Part shown: positions 8,250 through 17,040 of the stretch, in pieces
How positions within the stretch are numbered: position 1 is the stretch's first letter
Layout of the letters: the number at the start of each line of letters is the position of its first letter
Notes under the pieces: model-generated
The model's database searches: none
What the model saw: only the letters and a program-made list of their open reading frames with translations
Told to the model about the DNA's origin: nothing
Translations under genes and position numbers: made by a program
From: Psychrobacter coccoides
GTDB lineage: Bacteria > Pseudomonadota > Gammaproteobacteria > Pseudomonadales > Moraxellaceae
NCBI RefSeq assembly: GCF_017498085.1
Contig: NZ_JAGBKM010000013.1
Span: 30,939-94,938 of the forward strand
Length of the DNA: 64,000 nt
Direction of reading: 5' to 3'

Positions 8250-9068
8250 TTACCAGTAGTTCTCTACCGCAATATTCCCTTCACCGCGGCGGTTCATCAC
8301 CAGCCCCAGATCTTTTAGTGTCTCTTTGGTATCTTCGACCATCTCAGGGTTACCACACAGCATCACATGAGCGCTGTCTTTATCCAGCTTGATACCAGCA
8401 CGCGCTTCTAACTTGCCATTAACCAGCAGCTTAGGCAAACGCTCAGTGAGCGCATCGCCCATCGGCTCACGGGTGACGATGGGGACAAATATTAATTTAG
8501 CTGGGTTGTCGACTAGCGAGCCAAAGTCCTCTTGTAGGCTTTCGATTTTTTCGATATAGGCCAGCTCTTCTTTTGAGCGGGCACTATAAGCCAAAACGAT
8601 GTGCTCATAGTCTTCCCATGTCTGCAAGTCTTGCAACATCGATAAAAACGGAGCCAGTCCCGTCCCTGTCGCTAATAACCATAAATCCTTAGGCAAGGGT
8701 TTTTGATAGCGGGCCAAGGTTAAAAACCCAAAAGGCATTGTATTTAATAACAGCTCATCGCCCACCTCTAGATACTGCAATTGTGAGGTAAACGCCCCAT
8801 CAGAGATGACGATAGAAAAGAACTCTAGTATCTCATCAAATGGCGATGACACAATCGAATAAGCTCGGAAGATATCTTCATCTAAGCTCTCATCTGCTGT
8901 GCCATTTAGTTTTTTATAGTGTTGTAGCTGACTGGGATTGACCCCTAATCGTACAAACTGCCCAGCGGTAAACTTAAAGCTGTCTGGACGGGTCACTGTA
9001 AAGCTAAATAAGTTTGGGGTCCATGTGGTTTTACTCAGTACTTTTACAGTTTGAATATTGTCACTCAT
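8250..9068 (-). CDS. fpr: Ferredoxin-NADP(+) reductase Fpr
   Basis: This 272-residue flavoprotein moves electrons between NADPH and ferredoxin or flavodoxin. Landmarks in order are the FAD-binding RAYSIVSSP (about residues 69-77), the NADP-binding LLATGTGLAPFLSML (about 131-145), MLCGNPEMVEDTKETL near 236-251, and the C-terminal RRGEGNIAVENYW. The C-terminal Trp stacking on the flavin is typical of the bacterial subclass. Length is slightly above the 248-258 of E. coli and Pseudomonas Fpr. It lies on the same strand downstream of nuoN but is separated by a strong hairpin terminator, so it is probably expressed independently of complex I. The ATG at 9068 is preceded by a weak GAGAGTGA ribosome site. 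Confidence 0.92.
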   Translation of the reverse strand: MSDNIQTVKVLSKTTWTPNLFSFTVTRPDSFKFTAGQFVRLGVNPSQLQHYKKLNGTADESLDEDIFRAYSIVSSPFDEILEFFSIVISDGAFTSQLQYLEVGDELLLNTMPFGFLTLARYQKPLPKDLWLLATGTGLAPFLSMLQDLQTWEDYEHIVLAYSARSKEELAYIEKIESLQEDFGSLVDNPAKLIFVPIVTREPMGDALTERLPKLLVNGKLEARAGIKLDKDSAHVMLCGNPEMVEDTKETLKDLGLVMNRRGEGNIAVENYW

Positions 9069-9175
9069 AGTAATTTGTCACTCTCATTTTTATTAATAAT
9101 ATTTTATATAATCCGTTGAAAATAAAACTGTCATAAGCTCAAAAGCGCTACTGGTATGAATTATTAAAATACAAA

Positions 9176-9216
9176 GCAAAAGATGCGCCAAGCTTAACAT
9201 AAACCTGGCGCATCTT
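9176..9216 (-). terminator. Terminator of the nuo operon
   Basis: A perfect 11-bp stem (AAGATGCGCCA at 9180-9190, TGGCGCATCTT at 9206-9216, 15-nt loop) is followed on the minus strand by TTTGC and further T-rich DNA. It ends transcription after nuoN and isolates fpr. Confidence 0.8.
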
Positions 9217-9290
9217 GGTTTTCTAACAGTAACAGCAGATAAACAATAATAACGGCTGCCTATTATCTTTCGTTTTAGACAAGGTATGAA

Positions 9291-10769
9291 CTACCAAATA
9301 CGTGCCATATCTGACCAAACGATGAGGCTGTTTGGCAAGACACCAAAGTAAATAATCACCACAGTGACACCGATCACCATCAGTCCGCCTACACGAATGC
9401 CCCACTGCCCTGCGACATCAAACTCAATGAACTGCTTGGGACGTTTGAATAACGTCAGCATCACACGCAAGTAATAGAAAAGCCCAATAGCGCTACCTAA
9501 GATAATCATCGCCGCTAAGAACCAATTGGTCCCTTGTACCGCAGCCAGTATCGCAAACAGCTTGGTGATAAAGCCTGCTGTCAGTGGTATACCAGCCAAA
9601 GACAACATCATAATAGTCATCACTGCAGTGATGATCGGACGACGCCAAAACAGCCCTTGATAGTGTGATAGGTCATCGGCTTCACCAGATTGACGATAGG
9701 GACTTGACATCAAGGTCACCACGCCGAAGGCACCAATAGAGGTAAAGGCATAAATCGCCATATACATGCTAGAGATACTATCAGCTGCCGCCCCGATACT
9801 GACGATAACGATCAATACATAGCCCATATGAGCAATAGACGAATAACCTAAGAGACGCTTCAGGCTGGTCTGACGTACCGCCAGCAAATTACCCGCTAGG
9901 ATAGACAAGGTCGCCATAACCACCAATAGCATCTGTACGGATGGCAATGCCAACAATGCGCTGTCAATTAAAAAACGTACTGCCAGCGCCATCATCGCCA
10001 CTTTTGATACCGAAGCTAAGTACGTCGCAATAGGTGCTGGTGCGCCCTCATAAACGTCTGGCGTCCACATATGAAACGGTGCAGCTGAGAGTTTAAAGGC
10101 GATACCAAACAGCATCAATGCCGCCCCTAATATCAGCAATGGCGACTCAAACATACTGCCCAATACAAGACTAATCGGCTTAAATGCCAGTGAGCCAACT
10201 TGAGCATAAATAAACGCCATACCCATCAAGATGGTGGCTGAGGCGGTCGCTGATAGCACTAAGTACTTAAGCCCCGACTCCAGCGAGCGGTTGCGCATAT
10301 AGGTATAAGACAATAGTCCATACAAAGGTATCGACAGCAGCTCAAGACTCATAAAGAATGCCGCCATATGCTGCGCTGATACCATCAGTAGTGCCCCAGT
10401 AGTCGAGAGCAGCAGCAACAAATAAAGCTCGTCTTTGTTGTCTTTTAGGTTTGCCAGATAGGCGTATGCCAAGGTACAGCAAGCCAAAGCACAGATAAAA
10501 ATAACCACCATATTAAACTTGGCAAAGCTATCAACAACAAACAACTGCTCAGCGCTAGCGACAACTGCGCCACTGTCTATGACACCTGTGATTTGACCGA
10601 TTAAAGTAAATAAGCCAACGTTTAGCCCCACGACGCTAATGGTCGCTGTGACAAAGTGTGAGCGCTGAATTGTAATGGCAATCATAGCCAGCAAAGAGGT
10701 CACTGCTACTATAATGATTGGCGCATATGGCATGAGCACCATCAAATCATTCATCGTAAATTCATTCAT
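9291..10769 (-). CDS. nuoN: NADH-quinone oxidoreductase subunit N
   Basis: This is the 492-residue antiporter-like membrane subunit of complex I and the last gene of the operon. It has about 14 hydrophobic helices. The Mrp-antiporter core includes KLSAAPFHMWTPDVYEGAPAPIATYLASVSK near residues 225-255, with the family's buried Lys and His. GYSSIAHMGYVL follows at about residue 310. NuoN is one of three proton-pumping modules in the membrane arm. The stop of nuoM lies 3 nt upstream of its ATG, so translation is tightly linked; GGAGG inside the nuoM tail may serve as a distant ribosome site. A strong terminator follows about 75 nt downstream. Confidence 0.96.
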   Translation of the reverse strand: MNEFTMNDLMVLMPYAPIIIVAVTSLLAMIAITIQRSHFVTATISVVGLNVGLFTLIGQITGVIDSGAVVASAEQLFVVDSFAKFNMVVIFICALACCTLAYAYLANLKDNKDELYLLLLLSTTGALLMVSAQHMAAFFMSLELLSIPLYGLLSYTYMRNRSLESGLKYLVLSATASATILMGMAFIYAQVGSLAFKPISLVLGSMFESPLLILGAALMLFGIAFKLSAAPFHMWTPDVYEGAPAPIATYLASVSKVAMMALAVRFLIDSALLALPSVQMLLVVMATLSILAGNLLAVRQTSLKRLLGYSSIAHMGYVLIVIVSIGAAADSISSMYMAIYAFTSIGAFGVVTLMSSPYRQSGEADDLSHYQGLFWRRPIITAVMTIMMLSLAGIPLTAGFITKLFAILAAVQGTNWFLAAMIILGSAIGLFYYLRVMLTLFKRPKQFIEFDVAGQWGIRVGGLMVIGVTVVIIYFGVLPNSLIVWSDMARIW

Positions 10770-10772
10770 GAC

Positions 10773-12401
10773 TTAACGTGCCTCCATTGCATCAAGTAAC
10801 GGCGACATATCGACCTGCGTCACCTGACTGTAAATATAAGCATTATTGATCCACTGCATGGCGTGATTTGAGGTATCAAGGAACGGCTGTGGGTACAGAC
10901 CAAGCCATACCAACCCTGCCGCTAACATCAATAATAATGACAGCTCACGCTTACCCAAGTCTTTCACTTTGCGTGCTGGTAAACCATGCGACTTGGTCTC
11001 ATGTAGTGCCACCTTTTCGATATTATTAACACCAAATAACGCCCGATAAATCAATATTAATGAGTATAGACCTGCCAATACCAAACTAAAGGTTGCGAGC
11101 ACCACAAAGACTGGATACTGCGCAAATGCACCAAACAAAATCATAAACTCGCCGATAAAGTTACCTGTACCAGGAATCCCTAATAAGGCGGCGCAGAAAA
11201 ACATCAAGATAGGTGCATAGTAGCGGAACTGTCCCCACATACCACCCATCAGAGTCAAATCACGAGTATGCAGACGCTCGTATAGCTGACCTGCCATAAT
11301 AAATAGCGCCGCTGAGCTCAGACCATGCGCCAGCATTTGTATCATTAAACCCTGGAGACTGAGTAAGGTACCTGCATAAATTGCTAACACCACAAAACCC
11401 ATATGCGAGATACTGGTATAGGCCAGTAGGCGCTTCATATCGGTTTGCATAAAGGCCAGCCATGCGCCATAAAAGATACCGATGGTACCCAAAGTAATCG
11501 CAATGGGGGCAAAGTCTTGTGAAGCCGCAGGAAATAACGGTAAGACAAAACGAATCAGACCATAAGCGGCAGTCTTAATCAGCACCCCTGCCAAATCCAC
11601 CGAACCTGCTGTGGGTGCCTGTGCATGTGCATCGGGCAGCCAACCATGAAATGGCATAATTGGCAACTTAACCGCAAAACCGATAAAGAAGCACAGCATG
11701 ATTGGGTATTCCCAGCCGCCAAGTGACGTACCGAGCAAATCATTATAGTTAAAGCTGATCACACCGCTATAGACATAGTTAAACAGCACGAGCAGCAAGA
11801 TACCAATAAGCATGATAAGCCCAGATGCTTGGGTATAAATAAAGAACTTGGTAGCCGCGTACTCTTTGGTTTTACCACCGACCACATCATGTCCCCAAAG
11901 GGCAATCAAGAAGTATATCGGAACCAGCATCATCTCCCAAAAGAAGAAGAATAAAAACAAATCAATGGCCAAAAACACACCAATGACGCCGCCTAAACTC
12001 CATAGCAAGTTCAGATGAAAGAAGCCCACTCGGCGCTGAATCTCATTCCATGAACAGGCCACGGCAGCGACACCAAGCAGACCAGTCAAGGCAACCATCA
12101 TTAGCGATAGCCCATCAAGCGCCAAATGAAAGCTAATACCAAAGCTAGGTATCCACGGCACACTAAACTCAGCAATCCAAGGCACCGTAGACTCAGGCGC
12201 AATGACCTGCTTACTCATGCCAGCAAAATCACCGTACTGCCATAGCACCATCGACAGACCAAAGGTCAACATCATACCAATTAAGGCAATCCAGCGTGGC
12301 AGACGTTTATTAAAGCGCTCAACCAACCAACATAGCAATCCGGCAATAAACGGAATAGCAATCAATGCCGGTAGCATCCACGTTTGTTGTAACTCAATCA
12401 T
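10773..12401 (-). CDS. nuoM: NADH-quinone oxidoreductase subunit M
   Basis: The 542-residue membrane proton-pumping subunit of complex I is homologous to Mrp-type antiporters. About 14 hydrophobic segments are seen. The conserved pumping core includes FFFFWEMMLVPIYFLIALWG (about 149-168, with the essential Glu of the helix 5 family motif), KLPIMPFHGWLPDAHAQAP (about 240-258, with Lys and His) and LAYTSISHMGFV near residue 325. It sits between NuoL and NuoN in the assembled arm and in the gene order. Only 1 nt separates its ATG from the nuoL stop, and 3 nt separate its stop from nuoN. Confidence 0.97.
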   Translation of the reverse strand: MIELQQTWMLPALIAIPFIAGLLCWLVERFNKRLPRWIALIGMMLTFGLSMVLWQYGDFAGMSKQVIAPESTVPWIAEFSVPWIPSFGISFHLALDGLSLMMVALTGLLGVAAVACSWNEIQRRVGFFHLNLLWSLGGVIGVFLAIDLFLFFFFWEMMLVPIYFLIALWGHDVVGGKTKEYAATKFFIYTQASGLIMLIGILLLVLFNYVYSGVISFNYNDLLGTSLGGWEYPIMLCFFIGFAVKLPIMPFHGWLPDAHAQAPTAGSVDLAGVLIKTAAYGLIRFVLPLFPAASQDFAPIAITLGTIGIFYGAWLAFMQTDMKRLLAYTSISHMGFVVLAIYAGTLLSLQGLMIQMLAHGLSSAALFIMAGQLYERLHTRDLTLMGGMWGQFRYYAPILMFFCAALLGIPGTGNFIGEFMILFGAFAQYPVFVVLATFSLVLAGLYSLILIYRALFGVNNIEKVALHETKSHGLPARKVKDLGKRELSLLLMLAAGLVWLGLYPQPFLDTSNHAMQWINNAYIYSQVTQVDMSPLLDAMEAR

Positions 12402-12402
12402 T

Positions 12403-14277
12403 TTACACCACCGTAATCATTACCAGCACCAGCAACACAGCTACTCCCAAGCCAAAGCTTGCAGCATAACCCCGAAGTGACCCTGTTTGCGTGGCAGACA
12501 AAGCTTTATTGCCCACTCGAGCCAACATTGGCATTATATTCCACGTCTTATCGACAGGGTCAGCTTTAAATAAACGGCCTATTAACAAGAAAGGCTTTAC
12601 AAACACCAAGTCGTATAATGCATCAAAGCCCATACCGTGGTAGCACCAATGATATAGCGCCCCACCAATCCGTGTCTGCTTAAAGCGTGATAACATCTGA
12701 CCTTTATCAACCACATACAATAACGCTGCTAACACAAGACCTGCGACCATCGCACCCATAGCGATATACTCCGCCGTATGCTTGCCATCAGCATGACCTG
12801 CCACCTCTAGGAGATGACCCACACTCTCTGGCAACACCCCTTGTAATGGGGGCGTAATCCACGCCCCGACAGCAGTTGATAACACGAGCAATACGGTAAG
12901 CGGCAACCAGTATGAGATGCCAGATAGCTTGTGTGCAGGGGTTTTTTCTTCACCAAAAAAGATGATCCAGATCATACGGAAAGTATAAAGTGCGGTTAAG
13001 AAAGCACCGAACACCCCCATATAAAACAGTACTTGATGCCCTGTGGCATAGGTCTCCCAAAGAATCGCTTCTTTAGAATAAAAACCAACCGTCACCCAAG
13101 GTATCGCTGCCAGTGCACCACCGCCAATGATATAACACCAAAACACTAAGGGTATCTTGGTACGCAGCCCGCCCATCTTAAAGATGTTTTGCTCATGATG
13201 CACTGCCAATATGACTGCGCCTGAGGCCAAAAACAGCAGCGCTTTAAAAAAGGCATGAGTCATCAAATGAAAGACAGCACCTTGCCAAGCGCCCACACCG
13301 AGCGCCAAAAACATGTAGCCGATTTGACTCATGGTCGAATACGCTAAAATACGCTTAATATCTGTCTGTACCAATGCACAGAACCCAGCGACAACCAGCG
13401 TCAAAGCACCAACCGCACCGACCCAGTATAATAAAATCCCTGGGGTCAAAATGAACAAGGGATGTAAACGAGCAATTAAGTAAACCCCTGCCGTGACCAT
13501 TGTAGCGGCATGAATCAATGCCGATACTGGGGTCGGACCTGCCATCGCATCTGCCAGCCAAGTATGTAATGGAATCTGTGCTGATTTACCCATTGCGCCA
13601 CCGACGATCATCATGGTGGTTAGGATCATTGTCGGACTATTAACATCAAATACTTCAGGCGCACGAGTGATGATCTCTTGAATATTTAACGTGCCAAACT
13701 CACGGAATAATAAAAACAACCCGAAGGCCAAAAACACATCACCGACACGGGTGACCGTAAAGGCTTTCATCGCTGCACGACCGTTGGCTCGGTTTTCAAA
13801 ATAAAAACCAATCAATAAATACGAGCAAATACCAACGCCTTCCCAGCCAAGGTATAACAGCAGTAAATCGTCCGCTAATACCAATAACAACATACTGGCC
13901 ACAAACAGGTTCATATAGCTAAAGAAGCGAGCAAAACCTGGATCACCTTTCATATACCAAGCAGCGAACATATGAATCAAAAAACCGATGCCCGTAATCA
14001 CACTGAGCATGGTTAGGGCTAAACCATCAAAGCTGAGCCCAAAGCTTGGCGCAAAATCACCGACTTGAAACCAAGTCCATAGTGGCACCTGCACAACGCT
14101 GCCAGTAGCATAAGTGCTCAAAAAAGCATAGCTCACGATTAGTGTACATAGTGCCGATAGCCCCATGCTACCGACACCAACCATCGCTGCTTGTTGTTCA
14201 GTTAACCGATCACGCATAAAGGCTAAAATCAAAAAGCCAATGAGCGGTAATATAAAGGTTAATGGTAATAAACTCAT
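12403..14277 (-). CDS. nuoL: NADH-quinone oxidoreductase subunit L
   Basis: The 624-residue subunit is the distal proton-pumping module of complex I. It carries the antiporter core (GWEGVGICSYLLIGFYFE, then KSAQIPLHTWLADAMAGPTPVSALIHAATMV at about 225-255). The C-terminal lateral helix that braces the membrane arm is represented by the long region after about residue 480. Length matches E. coli NuoL (613). AAAGGATG at the end of nuoK supplies a ribosome site for the ATG at 14277. The nuoK stop is 4 nt upstream and the nuoM start 1 nt downstream of this gene. Confidence 0.97.
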   Translation of the reverse strand: MSLLPLTFILPLIGFLILAFMRDRLTEQQAAMVGVGSMGLSALCTLIVSYAFLSTYATGSVVQVPLWTWFQVGDFAPSFGLSFDGLALTMLSVITGIGFLIHMFAAWYMKGDPGFARFFSYMNLFVASMLLLVLADDLLLLYLGWEGVGICSYLLIGFYFENRANGRAAMKAFTVTRVGDVFLAFGLFLLFREFGTLNIQEIITRAPEVFDVNSPTMILTTMMIVGGAMGKSAQIPLHTWLADAMAGPTPVSALIHAATMVTAGVYLIARLHPLFILTPGILLYWVGAVGALTLVVAGFCALVQTDIKRILAYSTMSQIGYMFLALGVGAWQGAVFHLMTHAFFKALLFLASGAVILAVHHEQNIFKMGGLRTKIPLVFWCYIIGGGALAAIPWVTVGFYSKEAILWETYATGHQVLFYMGVFGAFLTALYTFRMIWIIFFGEEKTPAHKLSGISYWLPLTVLLVLSTAVGAWITPPLQGVLPESVGHLLEVAGHADGKHTAEYIAMGAMVAGLVLAALLYVVDKGQMLSRFKQTRIGGALYHWCYHGMGFDALYDLVFVKPFLLIGRLFKADPVDKTWNIMPMLARVGNKALSATQTGSLRGYAASFGLGVAVLLVLVMITVV

Positions 14278-14281
14278 GGCA

Positions 14282-14689
14282 TCATCCTTTCATCTCATTG
14301 GCGCTATCGACATCAAGATGCCCACGCTTATGATAAAACTGCAATAATATAGCCAAACCAATGGCGGCTTCAGCAGCGGCTAAGGTCAAGATAAAGATAA
14401 ACATGACTTGCCCATCTGGGTCGACCCAGCGACTGCCTGCCACTACGAACGCCAGTGCTGCTGCATTCATCATGATCTCAAGACTCATGAGCATGAATAA
14501 AAAATTGCGCCTGACCATGACGCCACACAAACCAATGGCAAATAAAATACCCGCCAATATCAGTCCGTGACTTATAGGTATCACGCCCAATACACTCTGT
14601 GCCTCAGCGGCCGGCTGTACTAAACCTGCAACCTCATGGGCAAACGGCACATTTGACACCTCTTGTGCCCCACTTGCTGCTAATACCAT
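14282..14689 (-). CDS. nuoK: NADH-quinone oxidoreductase subunit K with N-terminal extension
   Basis: NuoK is a three-helix subunit linking the quinone module to the pump modules. The core ([41 protein letters not shown] with the conserved Glu, then [24 protein letters not shown]) matches the roughly 100-residue family. It is preceded by about 35 extra polar or small residues. The ATG at 14689 is favoured because AAGGAG lies 8 nt upstream. A GTG at 14584 would give a standard-length protein starting like E. coli NuoK but lacks a close ribosome site. The stop of nuoJ coincides with this start region. Confidence 0.93.
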   Translation of the reverse strand: MVLAASGAQEVSNVPFAHEVAGLVQPAAEAQSVLGVIPISHGLILAGILFAIGLCGVMVRRNFLFMLMSLEIMMNAAALAFVVAGSRWVDPDGQVMFIFILTLAAAEAAIGLAILLQFYHKRGHLDVDSANEMKG

Positions 14690-15435
14690 CAGTCTGACTC
14701 CTTGCGCACAGCTCGTTGTACGCCTACCTGCATCCCGACATAGTCATGCGGATCCACATCTTTATCTTGGTATGGCTCTACTTTATCCAAAGTACTGCCG
14801 ACCTCAGTACCACTGGTATGGCTGTCATCTCTGCCTATGCTCACAACGTTTGGATGAAAGTCTTGTGTATTGTCCGTGCTATTGATACCGGGCTCATCCG
14901 TGTCAACATATTCATCTTTAGACTCTTTGCCCAAATGATAAGCAGCAACCAGTGCTGCCAGCAGTAACAATGCAGCCACTTCTACTAACAGTACATATTT
15001 GGTAAACAACACAGTACCCACGGCCTTAGCAGGTATGGTCGTACCGCCAATAGTGGCAGCTGGATCATGATTGAGACCAATCATCGCATACAGCACAGCA
15101 GCAATAATAAGTGTCAGTCCTGTCGGTACGGCCCATGTTTTTGCATCAAGCCAACGTTCCTCACGGCTATCATTGGTCATACCTAAGTTGAGCATCATAA
15201 TGACGAAAACGAAGAGCACCATAATAGCGCCGGCATATACCACAATCTCAAGCGCACCCGCAAAAGGTGCACCCAACACAAAAAATATGCCTGATATCGC
15301 CAACAGCGAGACAATCATCGACAAAATAGCATGCACGGGATTGGCATGGATAATCACTCGCAAACTGGCAAAGATAGCCACAGCGGCCAGTGCATAAAAT
15401 CCTGCCAAATCTGGACTATTTAAGATAGTCATCAT
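14689..15435 (-). CDS. nuoJ: NADH-quinone oxidoreductase subunit J with hydrophilic C-terminal tail
   Basis: NuoJ has five membrane helices within residues 10-168, including the TM3 region [24 protein letters not shown], whose pi-bulge helix is central to coupling quinone reduction with proton transfer. The family is usually 165-200 residues. This protein is 248 because of a roughly 78-residue hydrophilic, Asp-rich tail after residue 170 ([19 protein letters not shown] and onward), of which about 65 residues exceed the E. coli length. Its start overlaps the nuoI stop in an ATGA arrangement. A second ATG directly after the first is equally possible. Confidence 0.95.
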   Translation of the reverse strand: MMTILNSPDLAGFYALAAVAIFASLRVIIHANPVHAILSMIVSLLAISGIFFVLGAPFAGALEIVVYAGAIMVLFVFVIMMLNLGMTNDSREERWLDAKTWAVPTGLTLIIAAVLYAMIGLNHDPAATIGGTTIPAKAVGTVLFTKYVLLVEVAALLLLAALVAAYHLGKESKDEYVDTDEPGINSTDNTQDFHPNVVSIGRDDSHTSGTEVGSTLDKVEPYQDKDVDPHDYVGMQVGVQRAVRKESD

Positions 15436-15980
15436 GGTAGCAAGCTCCTTAGATCAACAGGCTCAGCTTCATTCTGCGCTGCCCCTTTTGGTTTATCTGC
15501 TACCGCCATGCCAGTCACACGATAGTAGTTATAATCAGGATACTTACCAGGTCCTGAGATTAGCAGATGCTCTTTTTCATAAACCAAGTCTTGGCGCACA
15601 TATTCGCCCAGCTCAAAATCAGGCGTCATTTGAATGGCAGTAGTCGGACACGCCTCTTCACACATCCCACAAAAGATGCAGCGAGAGAAGTTGATACGGA
15701 AAAACTCTGGATACCAGCGTCCATCTTCACGCTCCGCTTTTTGTAACGAAATACAGCCCACTGGACATGCCACTGCACATAGGTTGCAAGCAACGCAGCG
15801 TTCATCACCATCAGGATCACGGGTGAGCACAATACGTCCACGAAACCGTGGCGGCACTGGCACCGGCTCTTCAGGATAAAGAATCGTATCTCTAGGACGT
15901 ATAGCATGGCTATTGACCATCCACATACTACGAACAATGGTAAACATACCAATGATCGTCTTTTTTATTGTAGCTAACAT
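15432..15980 (-). CDS. nuoI: NADH-quinone oxidoreductase subunit I
   Basis: The 182-residue peripheral subunit carries two [4Fe-4S] clusters (N6a and N6b) that pass electrons toward the quinone site. Both ferredoxin motifs are complete: Cys62, 65, 68 and 72 ([12 protein letters not shown]) and Cys101, 104, 107 and 111 ([12 protein letters not shown]). In each motif the last Cys belongs to the neighbouring cluster, as usual. The N-terminal 25 residues can form the amphipathic helix that lies along the membrane. AAGGA lies 7 nt upstream of the ATG at 15980. The gene overlaps nuoJ by 4 nt. Confidence 0.97.
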   Translation of the reverse strand: MLATIKKTIIGMFTIVRSMWMVNSHAIRPRDTILYPEEPVPVPPRFRGRIVLTRDPDGDERCVACNLCAVACPVGCISLQKAEREDGRWYPEFFRINFSRCIFCGMCEEACPTTAIQMTPDFELGEYVRQDLVYEKEHLLISGPGKYPDYNYYRVTGMAVADKPKGAAQNEAEPVDLRSLLP

Positions 15981-16004
15981 GAGGTTATCCTTATCAGCAT
16001 TGCT

Positions 16005-17039
16005 TTAGCTCATCAGCAAAATTACCGCTGCGGTAACCAGCAGATTAATTAGGGTCACCGGTAGGCAAACCTTCCAGCCAAAGTTCATCACTTGATCATA
16101 GCGAGGACGCATAAGCGAGCCACGAGCCAAAATGAACAGCGTCATAAAAAACAGCGTCTTAATCATGAACCAAAAAGCTGGCGGAATAAACGGAATATTC
16201 AAATTAAAGGGAGCAAGCCAGCCACCAAAGAACAAGCAAGTCATCAGGGCCGAGATTAAGACCACGTTGACATATTCTCCAATAAAGAACATACCAAATT
16301 TCATGCCAGAATATTCGACATGATAACCCTCAGCAAGTTCTTGCTCTGCTTCTGGCTGGTCAAATGGGTGTCTGTGCGTCACGGCCACCCCTGCCACGAC
16401 AAAGGTCAAAAACCCAAAAAACTGCGGGATGATATACCAACCATCCGCCTGCGCCTCGACGATGGCACGCAGATTAAAAGATCCGGTCAAAGCGACCACA
16501 CCCATCAATGACAATCCCAAAAACACTTCGTAACTGATGGTTTGGGCTGCCGAGCGCAGCCCACCGAGTAAGGAGAACTTGTTTGCCGATGCCCAGCCAC
16601 CGAATAGCACAGCATAGACAGCGATACCCGCCATAGCAAAGAAAAACAGAATGCCAATGTCCCAATCCGCCACCCCAAGCGTTGGTGACACTGGAATAAT
16701 CGCAAACGATGCTAACGCCGTAAACATTGCCACTGCAGGCGCAAGCACGAAGATAAACTTATCGGTAAATTTTGGTGTCCAATCTTCTTTGAAGAAGATT
16801 TTTAGCATATCTGCTACCAACTGCAAAGAGCCAAAAGGACCGACACGGTTTGGACCATATCGATCTTGCCACAATGCCAGCATGCGGCGCTCATAGACAA
16901 TCATCAGTGCCGCCACAATAACCACGACTAAAAATATGACAACCGCCTGAACCACCATAAATAATATGGACCAAGTCTCATAAGTCATCATCCCAGTCAA
17001 AAAACTTGGCACATCGGGAATAACACGGGTAAATGACAT
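16005..17039 (-). CDS. nuoH: NADH-quinone oxidoreductase subunit H
   Basis: The 344-residue membrane subunit anchors the peripheral arm and forms much of the quinone channel. Landmarks are [22 protein letters not shown] (about 52-73), the acidic loop [23 protein letters not shown] (about 213-235) that lines the E-channel, and eight hydrophobic helices. The start is placed at ATG 17039 (MSFTRV), 6 nt after AGGAGA. An upstream in-frame start at 17078 would overlap nuoG and add 13 Arg-rich residues unlike any family N terminus. The nuoG stop lies 1 nt upstream. Confidence 0.96.
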   Translation of the reverse strand: MSFTRVIPDVPSFLTGMMTYETWSILFMVVQAVVIFLVVVIVAALMIVYERRMLALWQDRYGPNRVGPFGSLQLVADMLKIFFKEDWTPKFTDKFIFVLAPAVAMFTALASFAIIPVSPTLGVADWDIGILFFFAMAGIAVYAVLFGGWASANKFSLLGGLRSAAQTISYEVFLGLSLMGVVALTGSFNLRAIVEAQADGWYIIPQFFGFLTFVVAGVAVTHRHPFDQPEAEQELAEGYHVEYSGMKFGMFFIGEYVNVVLISALMTCLFFGGWLAPFNLNIPFIPPAFWFMIKTLFFMTLFILARGSLMRPRYDQVMNFGWKVCLPVTLINLLVTAAVILLMS

Positions 17040-17040
17040 A

